DNA of 64,000 nucleotides, from positions 59,631,443 to 59,695,442 of the forward strand of contig NC_080585.1 of assembly GCF_029962835.1 (NCBI RefSeq), given 5' to 3'. How positions within the stretch are numbered: position 1 is the stretch's first letter; each line of letters starts with the position of its first letter. Below are positions 47,001 to 56,223 of the stretch, piece by piece. The position numbers and the translations under genes are program-made. Origin of the DNA: Magnolia sinica (lineage: Eukaryota; Streptophyta; Magnoliopsida; Magnoliales; Magnoliaceae). The notes beneath the pieces were generated by a model. That model made no database searches, was not told the DNA's origin, and saw only the letters and a program-made list of their open reading frames with translations.

Positions 47001-49362
47001 CCTACTTAATCAAAGAAAAAATGTTGATACTTTGGCAGAGTAGGATGGTTGATATGCAGGTGATAGGAAATCATACACATGGCATACATGTAACTCAAAT
47101 TAAACCATCCATATCTTGGGACATAGATTGATCACATTGATTCAATGTCGTAACTGGCTGATTGGTGGATATTAGATGCATCGCTGAAATAAGTACTAGT
47201 AAATAGGTCAAACTCTAGAAATAATGTCTGTTAATCAGAGGCAGAGTTCACTTTATTTGACTTTCTTATAGGGTGATGACCTATCCACAGTGGATTCCAC
47301 GATTTGAAGGGTTTACATTGTCTTGATGTATGCCATGCGTACAAATTTTGAGTGCATGTGTATCAAGCATCACACTCTCTGCCCAAGTATCAAATAACTC
47401 TGCTTACATCATAAATAGCTCTTACTCCCCTGAATCATCATAACTTGCCCTGAGTTGGACTGAGTCAAGGATAATTCCTATATGGGTGTGACCCAGACTT
47501 GTTTAGACTGAAATGATGTGATTTGGCCGAAACCGAGGCATATGGGATGATATTTTAGATTGGGGATCCACCTAATGAATGGTCCAGATCATGGGCTTCT
47601 ATGCCCTGTGTACAGATTGAGTGCAATGCACCAGGTAAGGACTCCGTGTGTAGTGATTACATAGCATATACTATTTTCCCATAACTGCATAGCATATACT
47701 ATTATATAATTCCAAATCCTTCTTGGTACATTCAAGTAGATTTCTGCCAACCAACGTTTTAGTGCCCGCTAATGGGATTCCTGCAAGTGTAATTGATGAG
47801 GCCTGCTGCAAGCATGCCAATGTGGCAAACGCATGCAATATCCTGGTATTCATCAGGTGGGGCCAACCGTGAACATGCTTTGGCCCAAAATATGTTTGTG
47901 GTCCATTCACCAGGTGGGCCTGTGTATTTGAGAGCAATGAATGGTTAGAAAGAATTGATCAATGGTCCATGTTGGACATACTCGGGCAGCCCACCTTGCA
48001 AGTGAACTGGCATGATATATCCACCATGAAGGGTTTATGGTGGGCTCCAGCTGATGAACTTTCCCTTTTCTCATTCCTAATATTATATAATAAGTGTCTT
48101 TCAAATGTTGGCGTTAAATGGGTGATTTTTCAGATGTTGCCATGTCTCTGTGTAACGTCAATATGGAAGTTACACTTAACCTAGCCATTTTTCCTGTCAA
48201 CCTGTGATGAGTAGAATCTCCAAACTGTGAAAAAGGTGGCCCACACCATGGTGATCACCTGATATCACTCATACAGTGGGCCACACCATTAAACTGAGTC
48301 ATTCAATTGGCTGTTCGTTGATTTTGATGTTGTGTCCCGCTTGATGAGTGGATCAACCTGATTTTCATGTCAGGTGACAGTCATGGTATGGCTCACCTTC
48401 TGCTCGGATTGGATATTCTACATGTGACATGTTGGTGGGAAAAACATTGTATCCGAGCTTCAGATACAGCCCCCGTATTTGATCATTTCTCAAAGAAGAG
48501 TTGCTCCTGCTAATTGTTGCCTACCAAAAGGCGAATAAAATGCATTTCTGATACAAAAAATAAAAAATGAAGAAAAAGAAAAACTAGGAAGGTGAAACAA
48601 AATCTATGCTGAAATTTGTTTGGAAACCTCACTTATCCAGTATTTTTCAATGACATCACCAGGACACTGTACAAAATTTGAAGTATCGGGTTGTGTTGTG
48701 GAGTGTGCAAGTGTCCCCAAGTGTCGGCATGGCAAAATCCTAGAAAGTAGAATTGTCCAGGTAACACTGCCGGGGAGGAACTTTGCACTCCAGATGGACT
48801 AAAGTTGTGTGGATGATATGATTTTGGGGTGTAAACCTGCCATTTTGATGGAATCCGATAACAATGCTTATCCTGAATGGGCTGATTATTCTTTTATCCT
48901 GTAATTAGCTTGGGTGGTGCTAGCTCTTCTTGTGTATAGCTTCTTGCCTTTTTGGCACTCGTTTATACCAGACTTTCGTTATCTTTCAAAAAAAAAGAAA
49001 AAATGCTTATCCTGAATGGAAAACGATGTATTACCGAGTACCTGAGAAATCTAGATCCAATGGTTTTTTGGGGTACATCTAAACATTACCAAAAATAATT
49101 TGATTCCAGTTTTGTATATATTTACAAGTTCAATTTCTGCCATGGTTTAAGCTTATTAGGCATGACAAGTTAATCTTCTATAGTTATGTGTGCCTGACTG
49201 TCCGTTTGGTTACAGGATGAATCACAGGACTACTACAAGAGGCAACAGCTACGGGAGCTGGCTCTTCTAAATTCCAATTTTAGAGAGGAGAGCCCTCGGC
49301 CAAGTGGTAGCGTTTCCCCCTTCAATACAAGTGGAATGAAGCGTGCGAAAACTGGGCGGTAG
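23006..49362 (+). CDS. SPIN1-like: STAR-family KH-domain RNA-binding protein (SPIN1/Quaking-like), 7 exons
   Basis: Joining 23006-23085, 23593-23681, 39512-39663, 41386-41502, 41729-41845, 46165-46308 and 49216-49362 gives 846 bp, 281 residues and a stop, with GT-AG borders and consistent phase throughout. The protein starts [20 protein letters not shown], has a QUA1-like dimer segment (about residues 29-60), a maxi-KH domain (about 129-233) with the GPRG loop at 155-158, and a QUA2-like tail ([15 protein letters not shown], 234-248). The length matches the plant family (about 280-290). Family members bind RNA in the nucleus; rice SPIN1 is linked to flowering control (from memory). No broken codon seen; probably functional despite 26 kb of repeat-filled introns. 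Confidence 0.95.
23086..23592 (+). other. intron 1 with triplicated acceptor-like ends
   Basis: 507 bp, very T-rich. Three related modules each end in TTTTAGT(C/T)AG, with AG at 23231, 23400 and 23592; only the last is followed by the coding exon. Modules share TTTATTTTGTTGGG and GGGTGTTTC(T)GAAATC. Splicing to either upstream AG meets a stop codon at once (AGT CAG TAG; AGT TAG). Confidence 0.8.
23593..23681 (+). CDS. SPIN1-like: KH-domain gene, exon 2
   Basis: Encodes [20 protein letters not shown] and PICSRLLNQ, the QUA1-like homodimer segment of STAR proteins. Acceptor TTTTAG|T, donor CAAG|GTGAGT. Confidence 0.95.
25329..25655 (+). repeat. interspersed repeat, copy 1 of a direct pair
   Basis: GAGATGAAGAATGGCC, ATTAAAAAGA, AAGTGAAATAAT, GGCCCATGTTTT and CACATGTACAA(AC)TAAAATGGAT recur in the same order at about 34995-35310. 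Class unknown. It includes a short (AAAGC)n run at 25412-25436. Confidence 0.75.
25973..26042 (+). repeat. two tandem copies of a 35-bp unit
   Basis: ATGGATCATTTTTTACTGG at 25973 and ATGGATCATTTTTTGCTGG at 26008, differing by one base. They lie directly before the copia gag remnant, in what should be its leader. Confidence 0.9.
26059..27106 (+). pseudogene. copia gag, zinc knuckle and protease remnant
   Basis: Gag ([19 protein letters not shown], then [15 protein letters not shown] and [16 protein letters not shown]) is open to 26428; frameshifts follow. The zinc knuckle [11 protein letters not shown] (26694-26726) ends in a stop where its last Cys should follow. The protease site reads [11 protein letters not shown] near 26830, then MGNGIKARM and [11 protein letters not shown] up to the hAT insertion. 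Confidence 0.85.
27107..27114 (+). repeat. target site duplication, left (GTGTTGGA)
   Basis: An identical 8-mer occurs at 28087-28094, on the other side of the element 27115-28086. Confidence 0.85.
27115..28086. mobile_element. non-autonomous hAT-like element, copy 1
   Basis: Inverted ends CAATGTTCGAAATATCG and CGATATTTAAAACATTG, flanked by the exact 8-bp duplication GTGTTGGA. 972 bp, AT-rich, with no transposase; the open frames inside are unremarkable. It inserted into the copia sequence, whose homology resumes on the other side. The 8-bp duplication points to the hAT superfamily. Confidence 0.85.
28087..28740 (+). pseudogene. copia GAG-pre-integrase and RNase H remnant
   Basis: [18 protein letters not shown] near 28190 is the GAG-pre-integrase motif. 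After about 28320 the sequence jumps to RNase H ([12 protein letters not shown] region, [14 protein letters not shown] at about 28537, [11 protein letters not shown] at about 28590, LQIP near 28700) with several stops and frameshifts. The integrase core and RT between them are absent. Confidence 0.82.
28741..29234 (+). other. copia 3' untranslated region and polypurine tract
   Basis: Non-coding. It ends in AAGTGGGAGAA (29224-29234), a typical copia polypurine tract. Confidence 0.65.
29235..29607 (+). repeat. partial copia 3' LTR
   Basis: Starts TGTTAGAATCATATC directly after the polypurine tract. The end near 29607 is not well defined, because another AT-rich insert (AAGAGCTTGTTTGATTTTC) seems to begin there. 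Confidence 0.55.
29740..29835. repeat. CGTTACC/GGTAACG-rich repeat
   Basis: GGGAACGGTATCGG, GCGTAACGGTGCCCACCGTT and CCGATACGG form an imperfect palindrome. Related blocks occur at 31449-31580, 44205-44365 and 62510-62680. Element class unknown. 29836-30585 after it is AT-rich, with nothing recognised. Confidence 0.65.
30586..31165. mobile_element. cluster of GGGCCCACC-family MITE fragments
   Basis: Three starts of the same module (CCATGTCATCCATCCGTTTT, ATATCCATGTGGTCCATCC and a similar middle one) lie within 300 bp, followed by the family interior (ACCATTAAAAA, TATGTGACCTTATGAACAAG) and the inverse end CAAGGTGGGGCCCAC. Probably overlapping insertions or internal duplication. Confidence 0.6.
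31277..31330 (+). repeat. (GA)n-(GAA)n microsatellite
   Basis: A run of GA followed by about ten AAG units. It makes an arginine-rich open frame of no significance. Confidence 0.9.
31449..31580. repeat. CGTTACGG-rich repeat, second block
   Basis: GTTGTTACGGCACTG, GGCCGTTACGACC, CGTAACGCGTAACGGTCACG and CGGCTGTTACGGCC in close succession, same family as 29740-29835. Confidence 0.7.
31618..32045. mobile_element. GGGCCCATC-family MITE
   Basis: Left GTGGGCCCATCATGATGTAT, right ATTCATCATGGTGGGCC in inverted arrangement. The interior shares TTTTAGGGCATGAGCCCAAA and AAGTTTTGGATCAAGCTGAT with the elements at 58467 and 59496. Confidence 0.7.
32330..34830 (-). pseudogene. Ty3/gypsy pol fragment (RT to integrase), antisense in intron 2
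   Basis: On the minus strand: the protease-RT linker near 34680; RT with [17 protein letters not shown] (about 34380-34430), [20 protein letters not shown] and YFDGILI, where the catalytic YxDD has become YFDG (near 34040); RNase H remnants 33900-33200; integrase zinc and core ([11 protein letters not shown] near 33000, [12 protein letters not shown] near 32850, LLPKMPGM near 32460). Many stops and frameshifts. It differs from gypsy copies 1 and 2 in sequence. No LTR identified at either side. Confidence 0.85.
34995..35310 (+). repeat. interspersed repeat, copy 2 of the direct pair
   Basis: Matches 25329-25655 in order and orientation with moderate divergence. Together the copies bracket 9.3 kb that includes the copia remnant and the gypsy pol fragment. 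Confidence 0.75.
35311..37318. other. repeat-like stretch of intron 2
   Basis: On the minus strand 36550-36850 has a possible TATA (CTTATAAATAGG) followed by a leader-like sequence with several CCCTCC/CCCATC runs, which could be part of an unrecognised LTR. No protein domain found. Confidence 0.35.
37319..38924. mobile_element. non-autonomous hAT-like element, copy 2, inverted relative to copy 1
   Basis: Begins CAATGTTTTGAATATTGACG and ends CCGATATTTCGAACAGTG, the reverse of copy 1. Flanks AATGTGTC (37311-37318) and AATGTATC (38925-38932) fit an 8-bp target duplication with one transition. It is interrupted by a Harbinger-type MITE at 38005-38608. Confidence 0.8.
38005..38608. mobile_element. 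PIF/Harbinger-type MITE nested in hAT-like copy 2
   Basis: Starts GGGCCTGTTTGGGAG and ends GGCAAACGACCCC, flanked by TAA on both sides (38002-38004 and 38609-38611). hAT copy 1 gives the empty site: the host sequence joins CACTCTAA to ATGTTATGC. Contains a poly-C run near 38490. Confidence 0.78.
39028..39215. mobile_element. short PIF/Harbinger-type MITE
   Basis: Starts GGGCCTGTTT and ends AACAAGCCC with TAA flanks (39025-39027 and 39216-39218). 188 bp, AT-rich, non-coding. Confidence 0.72.
39512..39663 (+). CDS. SPIN1-like: KH-domain gene, exon 3
   Basis: Encodes [20 protein letters not shown], the Ser/Pro segment [13 protein letters not shown], and [11 protein letters not shown]. The preceding 15.8-kb intron ends ATGTGATAG; the donor is CAGGAG|GTAAAC. 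Together with exon 2 it completes the glutamate codon G|AG. Confidence 0.95.
39664..41385 (+). other. intron 3 of the KH-domain gene
   Basis: 1722 bp. 40970-41215 holds a fragment with GATCCGGGCAATTCATCAGG and GTGGGCC, a module also seen near 13960, 47850, 53510 and 54230. No gene in it. Confidence 0.7.
41386..41502 (+). CDS. SPIN1-like: KH-domain gene, exon 4
   Basis: Encodes [20 protein letters not shown] and the start of the KH domain ([19 protein letters not shown]). 39 codons, phase 0, acceptor TTTCAGCAG, donor CAT|GTATGT. Confidence 0.95.
41729..41845 (+). CDS. SPIN1-like: KH-domain gene, exon 5 (GxxG loop)
   Basis: Encodes [20 protein letters not shown] and [23 protein letters not shown] is the KH GxxG loop that contacts RNA in this domain type. 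39 codons, phase 0, acceptor CATCAG, donor CAAG|GTAAAT. Confidence 0.96.
42110..42276 (+). repeat. two tandem copies of an 84-bp unit in intron 5
   Basis: GACTGTTTAAAACTAAAACC at 42110 and GACTGTTCAAAACTAAAACC at 42194, continuing with GGAATGTAGCTACATC in both. Few differences, so a fairly recent duplication. Confidence 0.9.
42296..43530 (-). pseudogene. L1-type LINE, RT C-terminus to 3' end, antisense in intron 5
   Basis: On the minus strand the order is [10 protein letters not shown] (about 43510), GGEGLKRL and [14 protein letters not shown] (about 43390), the zf-RVT region with CLMCMRDM...HLFLHC-like residues (about 42640-42690, frameshifted), and [16 protein letters not shown] (about 42450-42500) near the 3' end. 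This is the end of plant L1 ORF2. Frames are broken many times. The 5' part and the catalytic RT core are absent, a usual 5'-truncated LINE. Confidence 0.8.
43608..43654. repeat. perfect 17-bp inverted repeat (hairpin), 13-base loop
   Basis: TTAATGGTGAAATAATC (43608-43624) and its exact reverse complement GATTATTTCACCATTAA (43638-43654). The loop contains TCAGCTGA, itself a palindrome. It lies in intron 5 of the KH gene, not inside a recognised element. Confidence 0.85.
44205..44365. repeat. CGTTACGG-rich repeat, third block
   Basis: TAATGGCTGTTATG, GCAACCGTTACATG, GTAGGCCGTTACAG and CCCATAACGGCTGG in succession, as at 29740, 31449 and 62510. The rest of intron 5 (43655-46164) has repeat-like GGGCCCATCAG and TGGATCAC modules and no gene. 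Confidence 0.65.
46165..46308 (+). CDS. SPIN1-like: KH-domain gene, exon 6
   Basis: Encodes [20 protein letters not shown] and [20 protein letters not shown], then IEELLKPV, the C-terminal half of the maxi-KH domain. 48 codons. The acceptor GATAAAG|GAGGAG lacks a clear pyrimidine tract and has a second AG three bases on; the first is chosen because the family has two acidic residues before KLRG. Donor CAGTG|GTACGT. Confidence 0.93.
46309..49215 (+). other. intron 6 of the KH-domain gene
   Basis: 2907 bp of repeat-like sequence with no gene. 48640-48770 is related to the sequence around the MITE at 39028 (TTTTCAATGACATCACC, AAGTGTCCCCAAGTGT, AGTAGAATTGTCCAGGTAAC). Confidence 0.7.
49216..49362 (+). 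CDS. SPIN1-like: KH-domain gene, exon 7 and stop
   Basis: Encodes [20 protein letters not shown], the QUA2-like segment, then [20 protein letters not shown] and MKRAKTGR with TAG at 49360. The acceptor GGTTACAG is preceded by TGTCCGTTTGGT. The C-terminus matches the usual end of the family. Confidence 0.95.
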   Translation, partial: DESQDYYKRQQLRELALLNSNFREESPRPSGSVSPFNTSGMKRAKTGR

Positions 49363-49680
49363 GGAGTTGTATTCTTCTCCAATGCTTTTTATTTTTTCTT
49401 TTCCCGGTTCCCTTTTGGCCCAGATTGACAGCCTGCTTCAGCTCATTGAGCTTCTACTACAGGCGGAGGAGGGGCTATCAGAACTGGCTGCTGGTGAGTT
49501 TGCGTTACGGGTGGATTTTTTTTCTTTCAACAAAAAGGGGGGGAAAAAAAACAGAGAGAATGCCTTTTCAATATCTGCTGTAGTTTTTAATTTTATTTTT
49601 TATATGCTGTATTTTGAGTTTTGGTGATGTTTGTTATGCTTGTTGTATACTAATAAATTAGAATATCTAATTGGATTTAT
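49363..49680 (+). terminator. 3' UTR with polyadenylation signal
   Basis: AATAAA at 49652-49657 lies in a T/A-rich context about 290 bp after the stop, a plausible plant poly(A) signal. The cleavage site is not defined. Confidence 0.55.
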
Positions 49681-50408
49681 TACTGTTGCCGTTATGTGTG
49701 ACTTATGATTAGCTTGCTTGCGTGGAAGGTGCATTGACAGTGAATTGATTCCTAACTGTTTGATAAACTGAAAAATAAACTCTGAAAATTAATATAAGTG
49801 CTGAAAACTTAAAAAGTGTTAAATTGTAATTTTGAAATAATAATTTTAGAGATATTTTAGTCAAAAGTGAAAAGAATTTTTAATGCACCATCAAACATTC
49901 AGCCTTTAGCATTAAGTGTAGGGAGGGTTGCTGAAAAAAAGACCCATATTTTCAGTGACAATTAATTTAAAGCACTTAATATGTTGGATTTGCCAAACGA
50001 TATGAATCCGTGAAAATCACAGAAAATATCAACTTTTGAGTGATGCTGAAGGTAAGTTTTATGAAATGGCCATATATGAGACGGTTTTAATAGGATATGG
50101 TGCCCTCTACCACAGTACCACACCGGAATGCATTTTCGCCCCCTGGATTGCCTCCCATATAATGATCTGAACCAATTATTCATTATCCTGATTATTGTCT
50201 CATTGAAGCAGTGATAGTATAATCATGGTTTCATTTTACTCTTGGATTTGAATATGAGCCACAGATAATTTACTTTTCAATGTTCCTATTTCATCTTCAT
50301 ATACAATCATCCATTTCTGTAAATTTTGCTTAGGATAGCGCTGTGACTCAACTAGTTGGGATCAGAGTTGCCGGGATTCAAGTAGCCTTGCAGCATGTTC
50401 ACTCTTTT

Positions 50409-50440
<32 letters not shown>

Positions 50441-53400
50441 TTGTTTTTTTGGTTAGCTTGTTAGTACACACCCCACTTGAGGCCTCGGTGTTGAAATGAG
50501 GTTATCTTCACTCAGTCTACCACTTGAGCTATGGATCACTTATTCTGTGACCGGTTTCATGATGGGGCTCTGGGCTGTCAATGGGCTGTGTTGTTGGGTT
50601 AGGCTGGATTTTGAACTTTTTTAGTAAGCCCTTTTGCTTGTCTAGGGTCCAGCCCATGACCACTGTGGGCTGATTGTATTTACAGCTCAGATTTGCTATA
50701 CATGTAACCCAATGACAGGGAAAATAAAAGAAAAGGAAAAAAAGATGACCAGTGTAATATTTAATACCTCTAATTACTCTTTTGTGGTAGTGAAATGAAA
50801 GATATTTGGGTGGAATTCATACAAGGGAATTTGTTTCTTTTGCCGGTTGTTCAGTTCAGGGGACGATGATGGACATGCCTGCTGCCCTGATTTTGAAGTA
50901 GCTAGGCTAGATCCAGGCTTGGCCGGTCTGAGTCTGTTCGAAATATGGACTTCATGTAATTAATAGGTTAACCTGCAATATTTTAGTCCAGGTCTATGTG
51001 ACCTTATCACCAGGTTGAATGGCAATTAACCATCACGGTGGGCCCTTGGAAGGTTTCAACAGTGGTGTCATTTTCACCGCTGATTCCTGTGGTGTGGTCC
51101 ACTTGAGTCTTGGAACCGCCTCATTTTTGGGTATGTACCCTAGAAATGTATGCAAAATGGATGGACGGTGTGGATAAAACCCATACGTCACGGTTGCCAC
51201 CTCAAGAACCCGTCCATTCCTAGCTAGGGATAGGCGCGTGTAGAATACCCAATCTGCATCCCACCAAAATGGGCCTTAATTAAATTTGGTTCGGCTCATG
51301 GCTATTTCTAAGCTTAGGGTTTTTTTTTTTTTCTCTCTTCGGGGAGCCTTGGACTGGGATATGGAAATAGCTAAACAGGTTTTTTTAATTTTATTTTGGG
51401 AGATGGTGGCAATTGGATTTGAAACTTGCAAGTTGGCCAGGTCATCGGTTTGTCCGGAGGCCTTTAAAGAAGGTTCAATCCTAGGCTATCTCAGTACTGA
51501 GCCCTACAACTTAGGCCAAAGCCCAAAGATGATCCTGAATGTGAGCTAGGCAGAGGTCCGTCCGTAACAGTCAAGTGTGTTTTCAATTCTAAACTCAGCC
51601 CAGCTAAAGCCTGTGGTTGTTTGTGTCGGAAGATAGAAATCCGGAGCCTTGGGATGTCAGCATCTTCAAGAGAGGGAATACATACACACGTGTGCTGGAA
51701 CTGTTCATAACACCGACCCCACCCGCACAAAAGTCTTCTCCATCGTATGATATCCTATTCGACCACTAGGGCCCCAACCCAATTAAGTTGTAACCATCCA
51801 TTTACAAGCCACCAGATAGCTCCTTAGAAACCAACCTTGTAATAATGAATAATCAGGGCATGGCCCGTCCAATCTAACAGTTTAGATTCACGGGTGCCAC
51901 CTATAATTATATGACCACGACAGGTGATAAAGCCACACACACACACACATATATATATATATAAATTTTTTTAACAAAAAAAAACGAAAGAGAAGGGGAT
52001 GCCGCTGAACCATTGCGCTCCCACACATCCCTCTCCAGAAAGTCGTTAAACGCCCATCAACATCAATTGTGGACCAGTTGTAAGGTTTTAACCGTACCCA
52101 TTCATTTCATACGAGAATGAATGCACCACTGGTGAGCCGAACCGGCTTGCTTCTCATTCAAAATAATGCTTTCACATGCAACCCAGCTCTGCACGTGATC
52201 CTGTGGTACGTCCACAGCCTCGGACAGGTCTTGTTGGACCTACTCAACGTGCAATTCAGGGGGTCCATTGATGACCAACCAGTTTGATAAGCGGCTGGGA
52301 TAAATTTGTGGCCGACGAACATGACACGTGGAGCTTGGTTGCACATCATCATATCACATGCAACGGGTTGTGAGTTAGAATTTGCGTTTGCAATTTCCAA
52401 TTGCCTGAATATCAACCATCATAACATGCCTGTGTATCTCCTTATAACGTGATCATTCCAAATTATGGTCCTAAAACTGCTGGCTCGAGATTCGAAGCCA
52501 GGCAGATTGAACTGGTATAAGCAAGATTTCAAGTCCCGTCTCTGAGAACACGATCACAAGCTTGACAATATCGACAAGATTTCAAGCCCAGTCTCTGAAA
52601 ACATGGTCACAAGCTTGACAAGACCCACTTGAGTTGGGCTGACTCAGTGTAACTCAACCGAGTTACCAAGTAATGGGCCTTTCAGCCTGTAATAATTAAA
52701 TAATAATAAGGCAGCCCACAAGATTCGTACCTGCCACAGTGCCTTTGGCAGCCCAACCCTGCTACCAGCCTTTCACAGGCTGAAAAGTATGCATTCTTTC
52801 TTTGGATAAATATAATATTTATTCACTCTTATATTTTTTGATTATTAATAATATAACATCGAGTTAAAGACTAATTCAGGTCTCCCAAGTCGGGAGAGTT
52901 TTCAGGTTTTTCAACAATATTTCAATATTTCAATGATAAAAATCTTGCAAATATATGATCCATGTTGGGTAATATTGCAAATCAACATTGATGGTGCACC
53001 ATACCATTTAGCTAGACTGATTATTATTATTGACTGACCCCGTCACAAAAGAGTGAATCAGAACCATATACGATTAAGAGGAAATATAGGGTCCAATGAG
53101 CTTCAGAATCGCAAACCGGTGACCCCACTCTCAATGGGCCGAGCTGGAAAATCCTAGCCCTTGCATCTTTACCTCTTCTTTTTCTTGGTAAAGTTTGCCC
53201 ACTTTTTTCTTGTAAGAGGGCATTGCCTCCTTATAATCGAAATGTTAGGATCTTCGGATCTGAGATTCTGGGGGCAACCCGATCCAGTGAGCCAGCATAT
53301 CATCTTCTTTCACTATAACTGTAAAATGAATCCAACATGCGACTGAATCCCGCACCTCAGGTTGAATGCAAAGCCTTTTGGGTTCCAACCTGCCACATGC

Positions 53401-53851
53401 CCGGTCCAAGCCATTCATCCAGTGGGCCTAGCAATGGGCGTTTGTTCAGTAAATGGGCTTAAGAAGAATTTTCCTGCGTGTAGAATCGGTTCATGGTCCA
53501 CCTGATTTCTGACCACATGCATGGCAGGGCACCCAGATGAATGGCCCAGATCCTGCAAATTGCTTGTCTTGAAGAGTCAAGAATTCAAAGCATTCAAATT
53601 TCCACCTGGAGTTTTTGATATCCACTGTTCCATATGGATAGGAGATACCCACCTGGACAGCATCTGACAGCAGTTCTTTTATGCATGGGAGATACGGACC
53701 TTGACAGCGTCCAACCACAGTTCTCTATGGATGGGAGACACCCGCCTCGACAGTGTCCGATACAACATGACAGAGTTCAAAATTACATAAACCTGTTGAG
53801 CACTCATCGATCAACAAAGGCAGGAGCATACCTTGATGGATCTTTCCACCA
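49681..53851. other. intergenic region between the two convergent genes
   Basis: No gene recognised. It contains a (TTTC)n run at 50405-50441, a GGGCCCACC-family fragment at about 50990-51200, a (CA)n(TA)n run at 51937-51964 and a tandem duplication at 52522. The remainder is AT-rich or diffuse repeat-like. The 3' UTR of the glyoxalase II gene must lie at its right end. Confidence 0.7.
52522..52627. repeat. two tandem copies of a 53-bp unit
   Basis: CAAGATTTCAAGTCCCGTCT at 52522 and CAAGATTTCAAGCCCAGTCT at 52575, both ending in CACAAGCTTGACAA. Confidence 0.88.
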
Positions 53852-53926
53852 TCAGCCTCTCCAATTGTCTTTCAGCCTCCGTATTTCCTTCAGTGCTTCA
53901 ACAGGAGACTGGCAGTTCACTCTTGC
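53852..53926 (-). CDS. GLX2-2: glyoxalase II, last exon
   Basis: On the minus strand it encodes [20 protein letters not shown] and NWRG with stop TGA (53854-53852). The acceptor is CCAG before GCAAGAG. 25 codons including stop, phase 0 with the previous exon. The Arg/Lys pair in RRLKD corresponds to the substrate-binding residues of the family. Confidence 0.92.
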   Translation of the reverse strand, partial: ARVNCQSPVEALKEIRRLKDNWRG

Positions 53927-56172
53927 CTGGAAAGGGGGGGAAATTTTTTTTTTTTGTGTTAAGATAGAGAAGAAGATGAAGATCAAAGTGAAAAAAGAAA
54001 TATATTCTCATCCTTTTGTGATATAACAAAACTGAAATCCATAGACATGGAAGTGACCTCATTTTGAGATCCAAAGAAGCACTTCTAGCAAGAACAAAGT
54101 CGTAGCATTTTATATTTTTCAGTCTTCCTAAGTACACATGCACGTCTGCATGCAGATGTGGAGGACATTTGAGCACATCATTAGGTGTACCCTACCATGT
54201 AGTTGACCATGCCAAAAAATCAAGCTAGTCAGCTCATCAACTGGACCATCTGATTTTTGGCCCAGTTCATCTTCATGTAGGGCCTACCTGATGTGCAGTA
54301 GGACGTTCCACACATGCTAGTATGGCATTTGTGGGGATACATAGGGGTGCATCTGGAGGATCTGGAGGCATAGCAAACCCTCAAATCTTCTAAAGGGGAA
54401 CTATATAATGCTCATCCCAACGTCGTCCGGACCCAGCACCACTCTTCCTTTCATTGTTCTTCATGAGTTAAGAAATGCACCCATAAGTGGAAATTTGCAG
54501 AGAACCGACTGCTACTATGTTGTCCTCTTTGACAAACAGTAGCAGTAACTCTGTGATATTCAATTTTGCATCAATGAAGTGACCACTATGAAACAAACAT
54601 TCAAAGAGGCGTATCAAGATGCATACAGGTGGGGCCACATTTCGGTGACGCTGGGGATCAGCATTCCATATAGGTGAGAGCCATATTTCAATGATTTGTA
54701 CTGATCTTGTGGGGAATCGCTGGATGGGACATGGGAGATGCTGCAAAAGGCACCCCTTCAGAGAATCCAACCAATCCTATTCTTGGCCCACAAACAGATG
54801 GTCAAAAACATATAGGTAATCAACACCAAATGCAGAACAGGAGGAAGCCTACTGGATGCATGGGAAAAGGGATTTGTTTAATGGAGGAGATCTCTTATCA
54901 AATGCCCATCCATGAAGGGGCCCGCCAGATGAATGCACTGGACCACCGAAAAGGCAGTCCCAAATGCTAGCCCAAAAAGAAATGCAAAGGGTTCATGTTG
55001 AACATTGTACAATCATTTTCAGAATATGTATTCATCACACATATCTGAACTTACTTTTTTGAAGGATGACAATTTATTAAATAAAGCGACAAAGCCAAAA
55101 GAATACAAAGACGGAAGAAAGAAAAAGGCAACAAAACACCCCCCGGCGACAAGCCACAAAAAGCCCAACCCCGACCCACGAGCCCTATACTAAGGAGAGA
55201 CCATCACCCACTGATAAGCAAGAGATCTAGCTGAATAGAAAACCCCCTACGGATTACCACGGGTATCCCGTAAACATTTTCGAAATACAGTACATAATTC
55301 ATCCTTTTAGGCCCAATATCTTGAATTGATACGTTAGATACAGATGGATTGTACCTCGTAAATCATAGTTCTTTGAGATACCAGGTATTCTATAGTTCAT
55401 TCCATGTCAATTGCCAATTCTTGGTCATGGCACGATTTGGATTAATAATCCCGTTGGTACTGAAACCATTAAACAAACACCCAATAACTTGTTGGATATT
55501 GTGAGGAAATTTCGAAAAATGTGAAAGAAGTACCATTCAGGTAATATTTCCAGAGTTGTAAATGGATCTGCTGGTTCACCAATCATTGACGTTTCTAGAA
55601 CCACTAGGCCTATGTTGCATGCAATAGTACCTAGAATGACTATTGAAGAAATATATAAACGAGGACAGAAATAAAGCATTGGGTTGAAGTCTTCTTTGGT
55701 GTCAAGATAGCTGTATAGTCATCAATTCCTAGGAACAACAATTCCTGTTGGACAAAATGGAGTACCTGGAGATGGATACAAAAGCTTTGTATGTGAATCC
55801 AAAAAGCAACAATACAATTGGTCAAAATGCACAATGAAGATCATATCCATATCATTTTGCATTTCTTGACAAATATAATCTGTTTTGCTATTCTAAGTGG
55901 TTATTGGAAGTAGCGGCTTCAGCGTCAGCCACTTGAAAGAAAAAGTTCTCCCCGGGAAAAATAAATAAATAAAAATAAAAATACCCATAATATGTGTAAG
56001 TATCAACATCGATGTAATTTTGTAGAGAGATCAGAATCTGATGAATCAGCCTGGACCTACTCACTAATGGGATGCCCTAACACATTACTGCCGACCTGTT
56101 GATTTGATTGATTTAAAGATCAAATTCAGTCTTTACAGGAATTGTTTTTTTTTTTTTAAAAAAAAATTTATT

Positions 56173-56223
<51 letters not shown>

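Noticed and set aside
49343..49627. Open frame overlapping the end of the KH gene
   Set aside because: It lies in another frame over the last exon and the T-rich 3' UTR. The real exon and stop at 49362 match the family.
53634..54026. 130-codon + strand frame at the end of glyoxalase II
   Set aside because: It is antisense to the real last exon (53852-53926), which matches the family C-terminus in the other strand.
55250..55440. Continuation of petD or another plastid gene next to the petD fragment
   Set aside because: The minus-strand reading after VSVPTGLL does not follow subunit IV, and I could not identify the rest with any confidence.
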